64,000 nucleotides of DNA from JAAGZL01 sp050291365 (GCA_050291365.1 JBNKJS010000038.1:32302-96301), one strand, 5' to 3'; shown: positions 52,951-62,546, counted from the stretch's first letter. Program-made: numbers and translations. The notes: generated from the letters alone by a model not told the origin.

Positions 52951-53596
52951 TCTCCGAGAAATTGTGGATAGCGGGAAAATGCTCTGCATCCTTCGCCGGC
53001 CCTTTGGTATCTGGTTCCAGTATCATCAACAACCACCAGATACCATAACTTTCCGCTGAACGCAGGACAGATATGCTGTCATCCACAAACAGTGTCCTCT
53101 CTTTGTTAAACGGCTCCACCTGTTCCAGCCTGCGCCAAAACTCCTGTGACTCCTTGGGATGCCCAAGATCATGAGAACAGACCACGCCATCCAGATGGCC
53201 GCCCAACTGGGTTTTATCCAGCTTTAACGCCAGGGACTTCTGATGAGCATTGGTAACCAGCAGGATCTTTTTTCCTAGATTTCTCATGGCATCAAGGAAA
53301 TCGACCACATGGGGGTGTACTGCGATAAGATGATCCACCTCCTGTTTCAACAACACAATATCCAGCCCCAGCTCTCTACTCCAGTGATCCACGCAGTACC
53401 ACTCCAGTGTCCCCTCAATGCTTTTATACCGCGTCAGCAGCTCCTGTTTGGACTGCTCCAGAGTCAAGCCGTGGGTCTCGGCATAGCGTTTTGGCACATG
53501 CTCCAGCCAGAAGTGGTTATCAAAATGGAGATCAAGCAGGGTGCCATCCATATCCAGAAATACAGTATCGATCTGATCCCAATTAATCATAGGCAT
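52922..53596 (-). CDS. yrfG: HAD-family nucleotidase (YrfG-like GMP/IMP phosphatase)
   Basis: This 224-residue HAD phosphatase has motif I TVFLDMDGTLLDLHFDNHFW near 11-30, motif II KKILLVTNAHQKS near 109 and the acidic pair LFVDDSISVLRSA near 169. Its N-terminal block WLEHVPKRYAETHGLT is typical of YrfG. E. coli YrfG cleaves GMP and IMP. It stands divergent from nudE, 76 bases apart, as in E. coli. An ATG two codons later (53590) is an alternative start. Confidence 0.85.
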   Translation of the reverse strand: MPMINWDQIDTVFLDMDGTLLDLHFDNHFWLEHVPKRYAETHGLTLEQSKQELLTRYKSIEGTLEWYCVDHWSRELGLDIVLLKQEVDHLIAVHPHVVDFLDAMRNLGKKILLVTNAHQKSLALKLDKTQLGGHLDGVVCSHDLGHPKESQEFWRRLEQVEPFNKERTLFVDDSISVLRSAESYGIWWLLMILEPDTKGPAKDAEHFPAIHNFSEIMPDIPPIS

Positions 53597-53672
53597 GTTT
53601 TTATCATGGTATTAACGCAAATAGATAGATTGAATGTACACTATAACCAATCAAGCATGTTTCGGAAGCATT

Positions 53673-54230
53673 ATGAGTAAAAAGCCCACCATCGGTTCCC
53701 GACGTCGCATTATTCATACCGGTGTATTCAACATTGAAGAGATAGATCTTGAATTCAGCAACGGTGAACAGCGCAAATATCAATGCATCATTGGCTCAAA
53801 ACAGGGTGCAGTATTGGTGGTGCCATTACTAGATAGAGAGACCCTGCTTCTAATCAGGGAATACGCCGCCGGTACAGATCGTTATGAGCTGGCATTCCCC
53901 AAAGGCCATATCGAAGAAGATGAAGAGATGCTGGGCGCGGCCGGCCGAGAGATCCAGGAAGAGATAGGATATGGCGCCAATAACCTGGAGCATATTCACT
54001 CCTTCTCGATCGCTCCTGGCTATCTGAGTCACACCACCCACATTGTGCTCGCCAGCGATCTCTACAAAAATAAGATACCGGGTGATGAGCCGGAAGAGAT
54101 AGAGGTAGTCCCCTGGAAAATAAATGAATTGGATAACCTGCTGCAGCAAGATGACTTCACTGAGGCCCGCTCTATCGCTGCACTTTTTCTGGTGAGAGAG
54201 CTGATAAAACATCGCCCTGACATATCTTAG
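53673..54230 (+). CDS. nudE: ADP-sugar/ADP-compound Nudix hydrolase NudE
   Basis: This 185-residue Nudix enzyme has the Nudix box GHIEEDEEMLGAAGREIQEE near 82-101 (GX5EX7REUXEEXGU fits exactly), preceded by LIREYAAGTDRYELAFPK typical of NudE. It hydrolyses ADP-ribose, NADH and similar ADP compounds. The ATG at 53673 has GGAAG before it; an ATG 39 bases earlier lacks a ribosome site. It is likely co-transcribed with cysQ, 63 bases on. Confidence 0.92.
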   Translation: MSKKPTIGSRRRIIHTGVFNIEEIDLEFSNGEQRKYQCIIGSKQGAVLVVPLLDRETLLLIREYAAGTDRYELAFPKGHIEEDEEMLGAAGREIQEEIGYGANNLEHIHSFSIAPGYLSHTTHIVLASDLYKNKIPGDEPEEIEVVPWKINELDNLLQQDDFTEARSIAALFLVRELIKHRPDIS

Positions 54231-54293
54231 GTAACAGTTCCCCCAAAAAAGTAATTAGACTTTTTTTATTTTGTATATAACACTGCTGACCCC

Positions 54294-55091
54294 ATGAATA
54301 ATCAACTACCACCGATTGAAAAAATAATTGATATTGCCAAGAGTGCAGGCGAGGCAATCCTCAATATCTATGAAACCGACTTTTCCGTATATGAAAAATC
54401 TGACCTTTCACCTCTGACTGAAGCGGATCTGGCAGCCCATAACGTCATAGCCAATAGCCTGCTTGAGCTAACACCGGAGATACCAATTCTTTCAGAAGAG
54501 TCGGCCAAGATCCCATACTCTCTGCGTAAAAGCTGGGAGCGCTATTGGCTGGTTGATCCACTGGACGGCACCAAAGAGTTCGTAAAGCGCAACGGCGAGT
54601 TTACCGTCAACATTGCGCTGATCGAAAACAAGCGACCTATTCTTGGCGTAATCTACGTGCCCGTATCAATGGTCACCTATTACGGTTCAAAGGACGGCGG
54701 TGCATTCAAACAACTGCCGGACTCTGAAGCAGAACCCATCACCGCAACAGCAAAACACGGCACCCCGATCAGAGTGGCAGGCAGCCGCTCCCACGCCGGA
54801 GATAGCCTGAAGCGTTATCTGGAGAACCTGGGGGCGCATGAGATAATCAGCATGGGCAGCTCCCTGAAATCATGCCTGGTGGCTGAGGGCAAGGCGGACA
54901 TCTACCCCCGACTGGGCCCCACCTCTGAATGGGATACTGGAGCTGCGCAGGCCGTGGTGGAGGCAGCAGGAGGGAGGATCACCGATACCACAATGCAGCC
55001 GCTACGCTACAACAATAAAGAGTCGCTGCTTAATCCTGACTTTTTTGTCTTTGGCAATCTGGACGAGGATTGGTCAAAATATCTAGTGTGA
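54294..55091 (+). CDS. cysQ: 3'(2'),5'-bisphosphate nucleotidase CysQ
   Basis: This 265-residue enzyme of the inositol-monophosphatase fold has the metal site WLVDPLDGTKEFVKRNGEFTVNIAL near 83-107 and the second metal motif GPTSEWDTGAAQAVVEAAGG near 204. It hydrolyses PAP (left after sulfotransferases use PAPS) to AMP and phosphate, and may also act on PAPS. The window's two sulfotransferases and cysC make this role relevant. The nudE-cysQ neighbourhood also occurs in other gammaproteobacteria without sulfotransferase loci. Confidence 0.93.
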   Translation: MNNQLPPIEKIIDIAKSAGEAILNIYETDFSVYEKSDLSPLTEADLAAHNVIANSLLELTPEIPILSEESAKIPYSLRKSWERYWLVDPLDGTKEFVKRNGEFTVNIALIENKRPILGVIYVPVSMVTYYGSKDGGAFKQLPDSEAEPITATAKHGTPIRVAGSRSHAGDSLKRYLENLGAHEIISMGSSLKSCLVAEGKADIYPRLGPTSEWDTGAAQAVVEAAGGRITDTTMQPLRYNNKESLLNPDFFVFGNLDEDWSKYLV

Positions 55092-56843
55092 TTCGGCTAT
55101 CCCCTGAGCCTCATCAGACTCTAGCTGGGTCTTATAGAGCGAGGCATATTCGCCATCCAGGGCCAGCAGTTCATCGTGCCTGCCGCTTTCAGCGATACGA
55201 CCATCCTTGAGCACCACGATCCGATCCGCCCCCTCAACGGTGGAGAGACGATGCGCCACCACCAGGGTAGTCCTGCCCTTGGCCAGATGTTTCAATGCCT
55301 CCTGGATACTCCTCTCTGACTCAGTGTCCAGGGAAGATGTGGCCTCATCCAAAATCAATATGGGTGCATCCTTAAGAAAGGCCCGTGCGATTGCAAGACG
55401 CTGACGCTGTCCACCAGAGAGCAGGACCCCATCCTCCCCGATGATGGTATCCAGGCCGTTATCCATGCGATTAATAAACTCCAAGGCGTATGCCGCCTCA
55501 GCTGCCTGGATGATTTCAGACTCACTCCTGTCGCTAAGTGAACCGTAGGCAATATTGCGTGCTACGGTATCATTGAAGAGGGTTGTATTCTGACCAACCA
55601 GGGCGATCTGTTCCCGCAGATTGCGTAGTTTAAAATCCTGAATCGGTATGCCATCCACCAGGATCTCTCCAGATGTTGGATTATAGAATCGCAACAAAAG
55701 ATTGGTTATGGTGGTCTTGCCGCTACCAGAACGCCCCACAAACGCTACTGTTTCGCCCGGGGCTATCTCCAGATCTATCCCATGCAAAACCTTTTGCGCG
55801 GTTCCCTTATAGCTGAACTCAAGCCCCTTAAGGCTTATTTGGCCGGATACTCTATTTTTCTCTACGCTACCGGTATCTTCCTCAACCTCTTCATCGATCT
55901 GCTCAAAGATGTTTTCGCAGGCGGCTATACCCTTTTGGATATTTCCATAGACCTCGCTTAGCTGGCGGATCGGTTTGGGCATCATGGTAGCGGCCATGAC
56001 AAATGCCACCAGTTCGGCCACAGTGCCGGTAGCGCGCATCTGCAGCACCAGGAACATGACAATCGCCACAGACAGGATAACCAGAAATTGTAATATCGGT
56101 GTATTGATAGCGCTCACTCGCACCATCTTCATATTTTGCCGGAGATTATTCCAACTGGCGTCAAAGAAGCGTTCCTTCTCATACTCTTCACCGCCATAAC
56201 TGCGCACAACCTGGTTACCGTTTATGGTCTCAGAGGCTACGTGGGTCACATCCCCCATTGCATTTTGTATCTTATGGCTTAACTTACGCAGCCGCTTTCC
56301 AACATGGGAGACGATCACCGCCATTATTGCCATAACCACCAGAAAGACCAGAGTGAGCCTCCAGTTTGACAACAACAGGTATCCAAGCACGAAAATGATG
56401 GTCATGCCTTCTCGAATAACGGTCTTTATTGAGTCGGTTGCCGCAGATGTAACCTGGGTTACATTGTAGGTAATTCTGGAGATAAGATGCCCGGAGTTGT
56501 TCCTATCAAAATAGCTGTTCGGCAATTCCATGAGCTTATTGAATAGGGCCACTCTAAGATCATGCACCACCCCAAGTGAGACCTTGGCCAGAAAGTAGTT
56601 ACCCAGGTAAAACCCAATACCTCGAAAGAGGGCGATAGCAATCGACAGCATCGGGACATAGAACAGATATTTCTCATCCCCCCCCTGTAACCCTTCCACA
56701 AACCACTCAATCAGCTTGGCAAAGGCAGGCATGGTCCATGCGAACAGCATATAACCCAGGACACTGATAACAAATTGCGGCAGATACGGTCGCACATACG
56801 ACAGTAATCGCAAATAGGTATTAAGGCCGCTTTTACCCTGCAT
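55083..56843 (-). CDS. msbA: Lipid A export ABC transporter/permease MsbA
   Basis: This 586-residue half-transporter has six membrane spans in the first 320 residues and an ABC domain with Walker A ETVAFVGRSGSGKTTITNLLL near 373, the signature LLSGGQRQRLAIARA near 478 and Walker B APILILDEATSSLDTES near 498. MsbA flips lipid A-core across the inner membrane, which fits the LPS genes to its left. The length is usual (about 580 residues). The gene is convergent with cysQ, overlapping its end by 9 bases. Confidence 0.93.
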   Translation of the reverse strand: MQGKSGLNTYLRLLSYVRPYLPQFVISVLGYMLFAWTMPAFAKLIEWFVEGLQGGDEKYLFYVPMLSIAIALFRGIGFYLGNYFLAKVSLGVVHDLRVALFNKLMELPNSYFDRNNSGHLISRITYNVTQVTSAATDSIKTVIREGMTIIFVLGYLLLSNWRLTLVFLVVMAIMAVIVSHVGKRLRKLSHKIQNAMGDVTHVASETINGNQVVRSYGGEEYEKERFFDASWNNLRQNMKMVRVSAINTPILQFLVILSVAIVMFLVLQMRATGTVAELVAFVMAATMMPKPIRQLSEVYGNIQKGIAACENIFEQIDEEVEEDTGSVEKNRVSGQISLKGLEFSYKGTAQKVLHGIDLEIAPGETVAFVGRSGSGKTTITNLLLRFYNPTSGEILVDGIPIQDFKLRNLREQIALVGQNTTLFNDTVARNIAYGSLSDRSESEIIQAAEAAYALEFINRMDNGLDTIIGEDGVLLSGGQRQRLAIARAFLKDAPILILDEATSSLDTESERSIQEALKHLAKGRTTLVVAHRLSTVEGADRIVVLKDGRIAESGRHDELLALDGEYASLYKTQLESDEAQGIAESH

Positions 56844-56893
56844 GAGACTCTTTTCGATGCCGGGTATTGGGATTAGAGGTTGCGTGGCTCAAG

Positions 56894-57823
56894 TTAAGTG
56901 ATTGCAAACTTCTTCAGTCTATAGAGTAGAGTATCACGACTGATTCCAAGCAGCCTGGCTGCCTTACTCTGATTGCCTTTAGCGAGCTCCAAGGCCTGTC
57001 TTATCAGACTCTCTTCAACCCCAGCCAAGGATATTCCTTCCGGCGGCAGCGTTACAACCGAACTTGATCTATCATCCACCACTGGCTCAGCACGGAACTC
57101 CTGGGGAAGATTCTGTATGCCAACCTCCTGCCCAGGCAGCAGAATAACCAGGCGCTCACACAAATTTCTCAGTTCACGTACATTCCCAGGCCAGGAATAT
57201 CTTTTTAAACAACCTAGGGCCGCCTTGGAAAAATGCGGTGACTTCAGACCATGGCGCGCTGAAAGAAGACTGACGAAATGCCCCAACAGAATGGAGATAT
57301 CACTCTGACGCTCTCTCAAAGGTGGAAGCTTGAGCGGAACCACATTTAGATGGTAATAGAGATCCTGGCGGAACTTGCCCTGTTCGGCCTCAACCCCAAG
57401 ATCTTTCTCACTGGCAACAATGAGCCTAACATTCAGCTTGATCGGTTTAGGCGAACCCAATGGAAAAAATTCGCCCGACTCCAGAAAACGTAGCAGCTTG
57501 GCCTGCACCTCGAGGGGTAGCTGTGCTACCTCACTTAGATAGAGAGTACCGTTGGAAGCAGACTCCAGATACCCCTTATGCTCTTCTGTAGTACCCTTGG
57601 CAAACCCAAACAGTAGTGCCTCAACCCGATCTTCAGGAATAGATGCGCAGTTAACCGAAACAAAAGGGTGCTTATACCTGGAGCTGTGGGCATGGATAAA
57701 CTTGGCCAGCAACTCTCTGCCAGTACCAGTTTCACCATACAGCATGGTATTCACGCCAGTTGCGGCAACAACCCTTGCCGCATTGGTCACTTCAAGTAGT
57801 GATGGACTCTTTCCTCGAATCAT
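56894..57823 (-). CDS. NtrC/PspF-type AAA+ regulator with degenerate ATPase and no GAFTGA loop
   Basis: This 309-residue protein looks like a sigma-54 activator without receiver domain: AAA+ domain from about residue 5 to 235 and a Fis-type helix-turn-helix at the end (QSKAARLLGISRDTLLYRLKKF). Several key motifs deviate. Walker A reads GETGTGRELLA (Lys replaced by Arg36), Walker B reads GTLYLSEVAQL (Asp replaced by Ser97), and the loop that should contain GAFTGA reads KGTTEEHKGYLESA. It keeps LNVVPLKLPPLRERQSDI and WPGNVRELRNL. It may bind DNA but is unlikely to remodel sigma-54 in the usual way; its targets are unknown. The neighbouring msbA gene lies 50 bases downstream on the same strand. 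Confidence 0.8.
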   Translation of the reverse strand: MIRGKSPSLLEVTNAARVVAATGVNTMLYGETGTGRELLAKFIHAHSSRYKHPFVSVNCASIPEDRVEALLFGFAKGTTEEHKGYLESASNGTLYLSEVAQLPLEVQAKLLRFLESGEFFPLGSPKPIKLNVRLIVASEKDLGVEAEQGKFRQDLYYHLNVVPLKLPPLRERQSDISILLGHFVSLLSARHGLKSPHFSKAALGCLKRYSWPGNVRELRNLCERLVILLPGQEVGIQNLPQEFRAEPVVDDRSSSVVTLPPEGISLAGVEESLIRQALELAKGNQSKAARLLGISRDTLLYRLKKFAIT

Positions 57824-57853
57824 ATCCGCACCTGTAATCTCTATAATTGGGGG

Positions 57854-58555
57854 TTATCTGTTCAATGGTACCAAAAAAATATCCGCTCCGAAAAGCAGCC
57901 CGAGAATTCCCACCAGTATGACCACCACACCCGCAACCTGCCGAAGCCTTACATCCCTTCCCAGCCGCGCCAGGGCCCCGGCAAAAAAGCCCGTTCCGAT
58001 CATAACCGGCAGTGTTCCCAGTCCAAATACAAGCATAAATAGTCCACTCATAATCGGATCGCTTAGAGGCATGGCCAGTATCAAGGCGTAATAAACCAAG
58101 CCACAGGGCAGCCAACCCCAGATCAGACCAGATAGAAAGGCCGCCTGGGGAGTCCTAACCGGCAGTAATCTGCGTCCGATTGGCTCCAACAGCTTCCACA
58201 GGCCGCCACCCAGGCGGTCCATATTACGTAACTGGGGAATCCACCCGGTCAAGTATAGGCCAATCAGTATAATGGTTATCGCGGCCACTACGCTGGCTAC
58301 CTGTCTCCACGCCTCCCCCTGAAGAGTGTCGCCCAAGAGTTGACCAGTGAAACCAATAATCACCCCCATAAACACATAGGTCAGAATTCGCCCAAGATTA
58401 TACAGCGCGACAAACAGCAGAAAACGGCCCATCCCTTCCCGCACTTCGGATGGTAGGCTCAAGGTTAAGGCGCCCATGATACTACCGCACATACTAAGGC
58501 AGTGGGCGGTGCTGAAAAAACCTACAACAAAGGCCAGGACAAGCGGGTAATCCAC
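57854..58555 (-). CDS. TauE/SafE-like membrane protein (urease-accessory/cytochrome-biogenesis-type)
   Basis: This 233-residue protein has about six membrane spans. It begins with VLAFVVGFFSTAHCLSMCGSIMGALTL, the HCxxMCG motif of the family annotated as sulfite exporter TauE/SafE or cytochrome-biogenesis transmembrane protein, in which the His and Cys may bind copper. Some members accompany cbb3 oxidase assembly genes, but none of those is here. The start is GTG at 58555, and the gene ends 30 bases before the regulator gene start. The transport substrate is uncertain. Confidence 0.8.
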   Translation of the reverse strand: MDYPLVLAFVVGFFSTAHCLSMCGSIMGALTLSLPSEVREGMGRFLLFVALYNLGRILTYVFMGVIIGFTGQLLGDTLQGEAWRQVASVVAAITIILIGLYLTGWIPQLRNMDRLGGGLWKLLEPIGRRLLPVRTPQAAFLSGLIWGWLPCGLVYYALILAMPLSDPIMSGLFMLVFGLGTLPVMIGTGFFAGALARLGRDVRLRQVAGVVVILVGILGLLFGADIFLVPLNR

Positions 58556-58874
58556 AATACGGTTCCAAAAATTATTATGTGAGCAAGGGATTATGACAGA
58601 AAAATCACTGCTGCTGTTTGCTAATTATCTATTCAACCTACATGCTGCAGCCTCTCAAACCAATGGCCTGCCCAGTTACACCCTCATCCTACATGGTAAT
58701 TGAGCATCTTCAATGAATTCCTCAACATTTTCTCAGCACAATAGTAAGATACGCGCCTATTTGGTGTACCGCTCATTTAGATAATGCAACTTCACCCTGA
58801 GGCGGCAGTTCTCTTTCTGGTAACGCGCGCCACACAAACAGTTTTTTTATCCTCTGCCATTCTGGAGAAACACA
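58556..58874. other. Intergenic region with weak small ORF
   Basis: This 319-base gap separates divergent genes. A 36-codon plus-strand frame from 58593 (MTEKSLLLFANYLFNLHAAA) is too short and weak to call. A ribosome site GGAG lies just before the ATG at 58875. No promoter hexamers stand out. Confidence 0.3.
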
Positions 58875-59264
58875 ATGAAACAGACCCTGCTACAGGAGAA
58901 GTATCCTGTATACACCTTGGAACTACCAAAATCTGAAACCAAACATAAAGATTGCGACGATATCATAGCGTTTTTGAAGGCACGCGTAGACGAGCATAAA
59001 ATAGCTTGTTATATCGCCGAATTTGACCACTACGCTCACACCACCGCTTTGGAAGAGGGCGAGATTGAAGAGGGCATTATCGCAGCGAAAAATATCGTAT
59101 TCTGCTTTGGCATCAAGCTACCAAAGGCTGAGATGATGGCCGTGCGCCCACGCTCAATCGGTGTAGTGGAGTATGAAGACCGCTTTGTTATCTCTTTTCT
59201 TGAAGCCCCTATGCCTGTCGCTAACCAAGCTATGGAGAGCTGGGCAAAGGCGCTCGTTGACTGA
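58875..59264 (+). CDS. Conserved-looking hypothetical protein
   Basis: This 129-residue soluble protein starts at an ATG with GGAG nine bases before it. It is predicted alpha/beta with an acidic central part (HTTALEEGEIEEGIIAAKNIVFCFGIKLPKAEMMAVRPRSIGV) and no signal peptide or membrane span. Codon use and a clear ribosome site argue that it is real. I do not recognise the family. It stands alone on the plus strand upstream of the tRNA-Phe repeat region; transcription ends are not obvious. Confidence 0.6.
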   Translation: MKQTLLQEKYPVYTLELPKSETKHKDCDDIIAFLKARVDEHKIACYIAEFDHYAHTTALEEGEIEEGIIAAKNIVFCFGIKLPKAEMMAVRPRSIGVVEYEDRFVISFLEAPMPVANQAMESWAKALVD

Positions 59265-59350
59265 ACAATATGCCTAGCCCTGGGATCTTACCGGGCTTGG
59301 GGAGCAGCGCTAGCAAGGCCGAACTGTGCCGAGTACTAAATCGCCAGGAG

Positions 59351-59503
59351 CGATTTGAATGAGCGCAGCGAACCCGAAGGGCGAGGCACAGGGAAGTGCC
59401 GAGTAATCTAACTACCCACAGTTCGATTAAGCAATATCGGATAACTGCACGAATTCAACAGCAATAAACAGGCTTGGGGAGGAAAATGGTGCCCAGGGAC
59501 AGA
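59351..59503. repeat. Tandem direct repeat, copy A, ending in a duplicate tRNA-Phe 3' end
   Basis: This roughly 150-base unit recurs 168-170 bases further on (59521-59672). The first half is near identical (agcgaacccgaagggcgagg is shared exactly), the middle less so, and both copies end with the sequence tggtgcccagggacaga, which is the 3' end of the tRNA-Phe gene on the minus strand. Copy A thus holds a 17-base fragment of the tRNA. A third, shorter look-alike begins near 59294 (gcttggggag). Confidence 0.8.
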
Positions 59504-59520
59504 CAAAATTGTATGGAACA

Positions 59521-59730
<210 letters not shown>

Positions 59731-59765
59731 GTACAAATGGAATCTCCAGTCGTGGAGAGGTGCGT

Positions 59766-59794
59766 ATTAAAGCGGTACGAGCCTTTAGAGTCAA
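59766..59794 (-). promoter_or_regulatory. tRNA-Phe promoter
   Basis: On the minus strand TTGACT and TTTAAT are spaced by 17 bases, a near-consensus sigma-70 promoter, starting transcription about 30 bases before the tRNA. Confidence 0.7.
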
Positions 59795-59879
59795 GTCGAG
59801 AATAGGGCGGATAGGCAAAAAATAGTTGAATTTCTAGCCAACCAACCAGGATTGCTCTGCGGCCCCAGCCAGCCCGGTC

Positions 59880-60146
59880 TCACTGCGGGGTAAAATCTAC
59901 AGTAGCACCCGGTCCGTCCCCAAAGAAAAACTGCTCCATCTGCTCTTCCAGAAATGTCCTGGCCTTTGGGTCAACGGGATTCAAACGATATTCATTTATC
60001 AACATGGTCTGCTGCTGAAACCACATCTGCCACGCCTCCTTGGAGACATTTTCCAGGATACGTTGGCCCAGGTCGCCAGGATAGGGTGCCCGATCCAGGC
60101 CTTCTGCCTCTTTTTTCAGTTTTACGCACTGCACCATCTCGCCCAT
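59880..60146 (-). CDS. yggX: Fe(2+)-trafficking protein YggX
   Basis: This 88-residue protein has the family signature VQCVKLKKEAEGLDRAPYPGDLGQRILENVSKEAWQMW, then QQQTMLINEYRLNPVDPKARTFLEEQME, typical of YggX. It protects iron-sulfur clusters from oxidation and may pass on iron. The single Cys near residue 7 is conserved. It follows the asmA-like gene by 19 bases on the same strand and precedes the tRNA-Phe. Confidence 0.95.
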   Translation of the reverse strand: MGEMVQCVKLKKEAEGLDRAPYPGDLGQRILENVSKEAWQMWFQQQTMLINEYRLNPVDPKARTFLEEQMEQFFFGDGPGATVDFTPQ

Positions 60147-60165
60147 GATTCTTCTCCAGCAACGG

Positions 60166-62313
60166 TTATTTTATAAGCTTTTTAAACAACTTTCTTTTCA
60201 GTTTATCCTTGTCAGACTCTTCCTCGCCATCTTTCTTCTCTTCACCGATCAACTTCTCCTCAAGCTTCGACTTCAGCTCCTCTTTCTGTGACTCCAGCAG
60301 CACCTTGTCCCACTTAACCTTCCATTTGGGTGAGGCCAAAGGACCGGTAAACCGGATGGGGACACCAATCTTTTTTCGTTCCAACTCCTCCAGTCCAGCC
60401 AGATTATGACCTCCCTGCCCCTTTGAGGACTCAACTACGAAGATCTCAGCGGTGTAATCCATGCTCTCTTTTACCAGATTGACTATGCCGCTTCCGGTAA
60501 CCCTAAGAAACGGGGAGAGCGCCTCAAGATCTTTGTTGCTCAATACGCCATTTTTTATGGCCCCGCTACCTTTGATCTGAGAAAAGTCGGTCTGAACCGG
60601 ACCTTTTTCGACGGGGGCAGACTTGCCGGAAAGCATGGCCTTGGCCTTGCGTAGCTCTGCCGCGAGATTGATTCCCTTGATAGCGCCTTTCAGGAGATTA
60701 AAATCCATGGTTCCGTTCAGGGTGCGCTTGATGGCGTTAATGTCATTACCTGTTGCCGTTAGGTTTGCATTAAAATTTCCCTCACCACTCAGTCTATCTT
60801 CTCCAGCCAGCTTCTTGACCAGTGATTCCAACTGTATTCCGGACAGCTTGCTGGTCAGTTTCAAGGACGGCGTTTTAGCGGTTGCATTGATATCAACCGT
60901 GCCGTTGTAGCTTCCTCCGCTAAATCCACCTATCTTTTGGGTGGTTTGTAGCACCCCATTTCTGGCCTTGAGTGTTAGAAGCACCTTCTCGGCAGGCATT
61001 TTATTCACTGTTAAACGCCCTATGTTCACAGTGCCGCTCATATCAAGGTTGCGTATGGTATCCAGTGGCAATAGTGCCTCACTTCCAGATGAAGGACCGG
61101 CCCCAGTCTTTCCGCTGGTTGCAGCAGCGCTCTCGCCAGAACCAGCAGGCATATAACGATCCAGATCTATTGCATCTACATCCAGCTTAAATGCAGCGGC
61201 TGCCCCCTGTATGAGTGCGTTGCCGTTGATTTTGGTATCGTCCAGCTGAATTGCAAGCTGGTCTATTTTGGTAGACATGCCGCTAGAACTCAGATTTAGA
61301 GTAGCGGCAAACCTGCTCAGTGCCTTGGAATCGGTAAGAGCTGGCGACTCCATTCCCTGGCTGACCATCCAGTCTCGCGGGTTGAACTCCGCAATTGCAA
61401 TCTTGCCGCTAAACTGTGGAGTCTCTGAGCCTAGCTTCGCGCCTTTGATATCGCCGGCGAGATCAAGGCTGCCCGATTTAACCTTTAGGTCCAACAAGGC
61501 AAAGGCCTGGCCATTCATCGCCAACAACAAGACACTCTCCAACTCGGCCTTCAATTTACCCTGCGGTAGGGCTGCGCCCTCTGCATCCAATGTAACTTTC
61601 AGGCCTCTCACATTGATCTGCTTATTGGCTTGGTCGAGCTCAATGGTCCCGTTCAGGCCAACCCGGGCATTTATCGCCGGCTCCTTGCTCTGCACCAACA
61701 TACCCATATCGATTCCGACTGGACTACCCGGAACAATGGCGCCGCTTTTAAGATTGAAATCACTGATCTCATATTTCTGACCAGATTGAGCATCATCCCA
61801 GCTTATCTGGGCGTTGTTTATATCTATGCCACCTATGGATAGGCCTTCAAGGCCAGATTCGCCTTTATCCCCGGCCTTATCCACACCATCGCTCTTTTTA
61901 TCTCTCTTCCCTTTAGCCAGATCATCCCAGTTGCCAGTACCATCACCTTTTCTGGCTAGATTGAGGGCAACACCATCCAACTCGATGGTATCCACCTCCA
62001 GCTTTTTCTCAATTAACGGCATCAGCTTGACCCTTAATGCCGCATGTTTCACGGAGGCAAAGGGTGTTTTACCAAAGCCCCTGGCGTTACTTAGTTCTAC
62101 GCCATCAACCTGTGCGCCAAGCCAGGGAAAAACAGAGAGTTTGATATCTCCGGCTATCTTCAGATCCCTGCCGGTACGCTCTTTGACCTGCTGGACTATA
62201 TTCTCCTTGAAATCATTAGGATCCACAGCCATTGGCAGGATCACAGCAGCGGCTACCACTAGCAGCAAAACCACGCCTATAAACATTCCTAGGACCTTAA
62301 AAAGCTTTCCCAT
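60166..62313 (-). CDS. AsmA-family protein
   Basis: This 715-residue protein has one N-terminal membrane anchor (about 5-27) and a large periplasmic AsmA-type region. It opens GMFIGVVLLLVVAAAVILPMAVDPNDFKENIVQQVKERTGRDLKIAGD, typical of AsmA, with repeated domains and DFNLLKGAIKGINLAAELRKAKAML near 540. The C terminus is lysine- and glutamate-rich. AsmA-type proteins are thought to help lipid transport and outer-membrane assembly. The tRNA-Gly gene lies upstream; the gap is 148 bases. Confidence 0.88.
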   Translation of the reverse strand: MGKLFKVLGMFIGVVLLLVVAAAVILPMAVDPNDFKENIVQQVKERTGRDLKIAGDIKLSVFPWLGAQVDGVELSNARGFGKTPFASVKHAALRVKLMPLIEKKLEVDTIELDGVALNLARKGDGTGNWDDLAKGKRDKKSDGVDKAGDKGESGLEGLSIGGIDINNAQISWDDAQSGQKYEISDFNLKSGAIVPGSPVGIDMGMLVQSKEPAINARVGLNGTIELDQANKQINVRGLKVTLDAEGAALPQGKLKAELESVLLLAMNGQAFALLDLKVKSGSLDLAGDIKGAKLGSETPQFSGKIAIAEFNPRDWMVSQGMESPALTDSKALSRFAATLNLSSSGMSTKIDQLAIQLDDTKINGNALIQGAAAAFKLDVDAIDLDRYMPAGSGESAAATSGKTGAGPSSGSEALLPLDTIRNLDMSGTVNIGRLTVNKMPAEKVLLTLKARNGVLQTTQKIGGFSGGSYNGTVDINATAKTPSLKLTSKLSGIQLESLVKKLAGEDRLSGEGNFNANLTATGNDINAIKRTLNGTMDFNLLKGAIKGINLAAELRKAKAMLSGKSAPVEKGPVQTDFSQIKGSGAIKNGVLSNKDLEALSPFLRVTGSGIVNLVKESMDYTAEIFVVESSKGQGGHNLAGLEELERKKIGVPIRFTGPLASPKWKVKWDKVLLESQKEELKSKLEEKLIGEEKKDGEEESDKDKLKRKLFKKLIK

Positions 62314-62461
62314 CTCTATCTCCTTGGCACTGTAGGGTTATTGCTAATTTGAGTTGGTATAAGAGCACTTGATTGAATATTGCGTCATAACATACTCATA
62401 TTCATGCTTAGTGTAAGAGTCTAGCAAAAAAGTTCAGATTCACATTAGGGGAAAAAATGGA

Positions 62462-62535
62462 TGGAGCGGGTAGCGGGAGTCGAACCCGCCTCACTAGCTT
62501 GGGAAGCTAGGGTAATACCGATATACGATACCCGC
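62462..62535 (-). tRNA. tRNA-Gly (anticodon TCC)
   Basis: The minus strand reads GCGGGTATCGTATATCGGTATTACC, an anticodon arm CTAGCTTCCCAAGCTAG with anticodon TCC, a T-arm GTTCGACTC and an encoded CCA end. It pairs fully. A promoter lies at 62547-62576. Confidence 0.97.
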
Positions 62536-62546
62536 GCTGGATTCTG

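Noticed and set aside
58593..58703. Plus-strand 36-codon ORF before the hypothetical gene at 58875
   Set aside because: Short, ribosome site too close to the ATG, no similarity seen.
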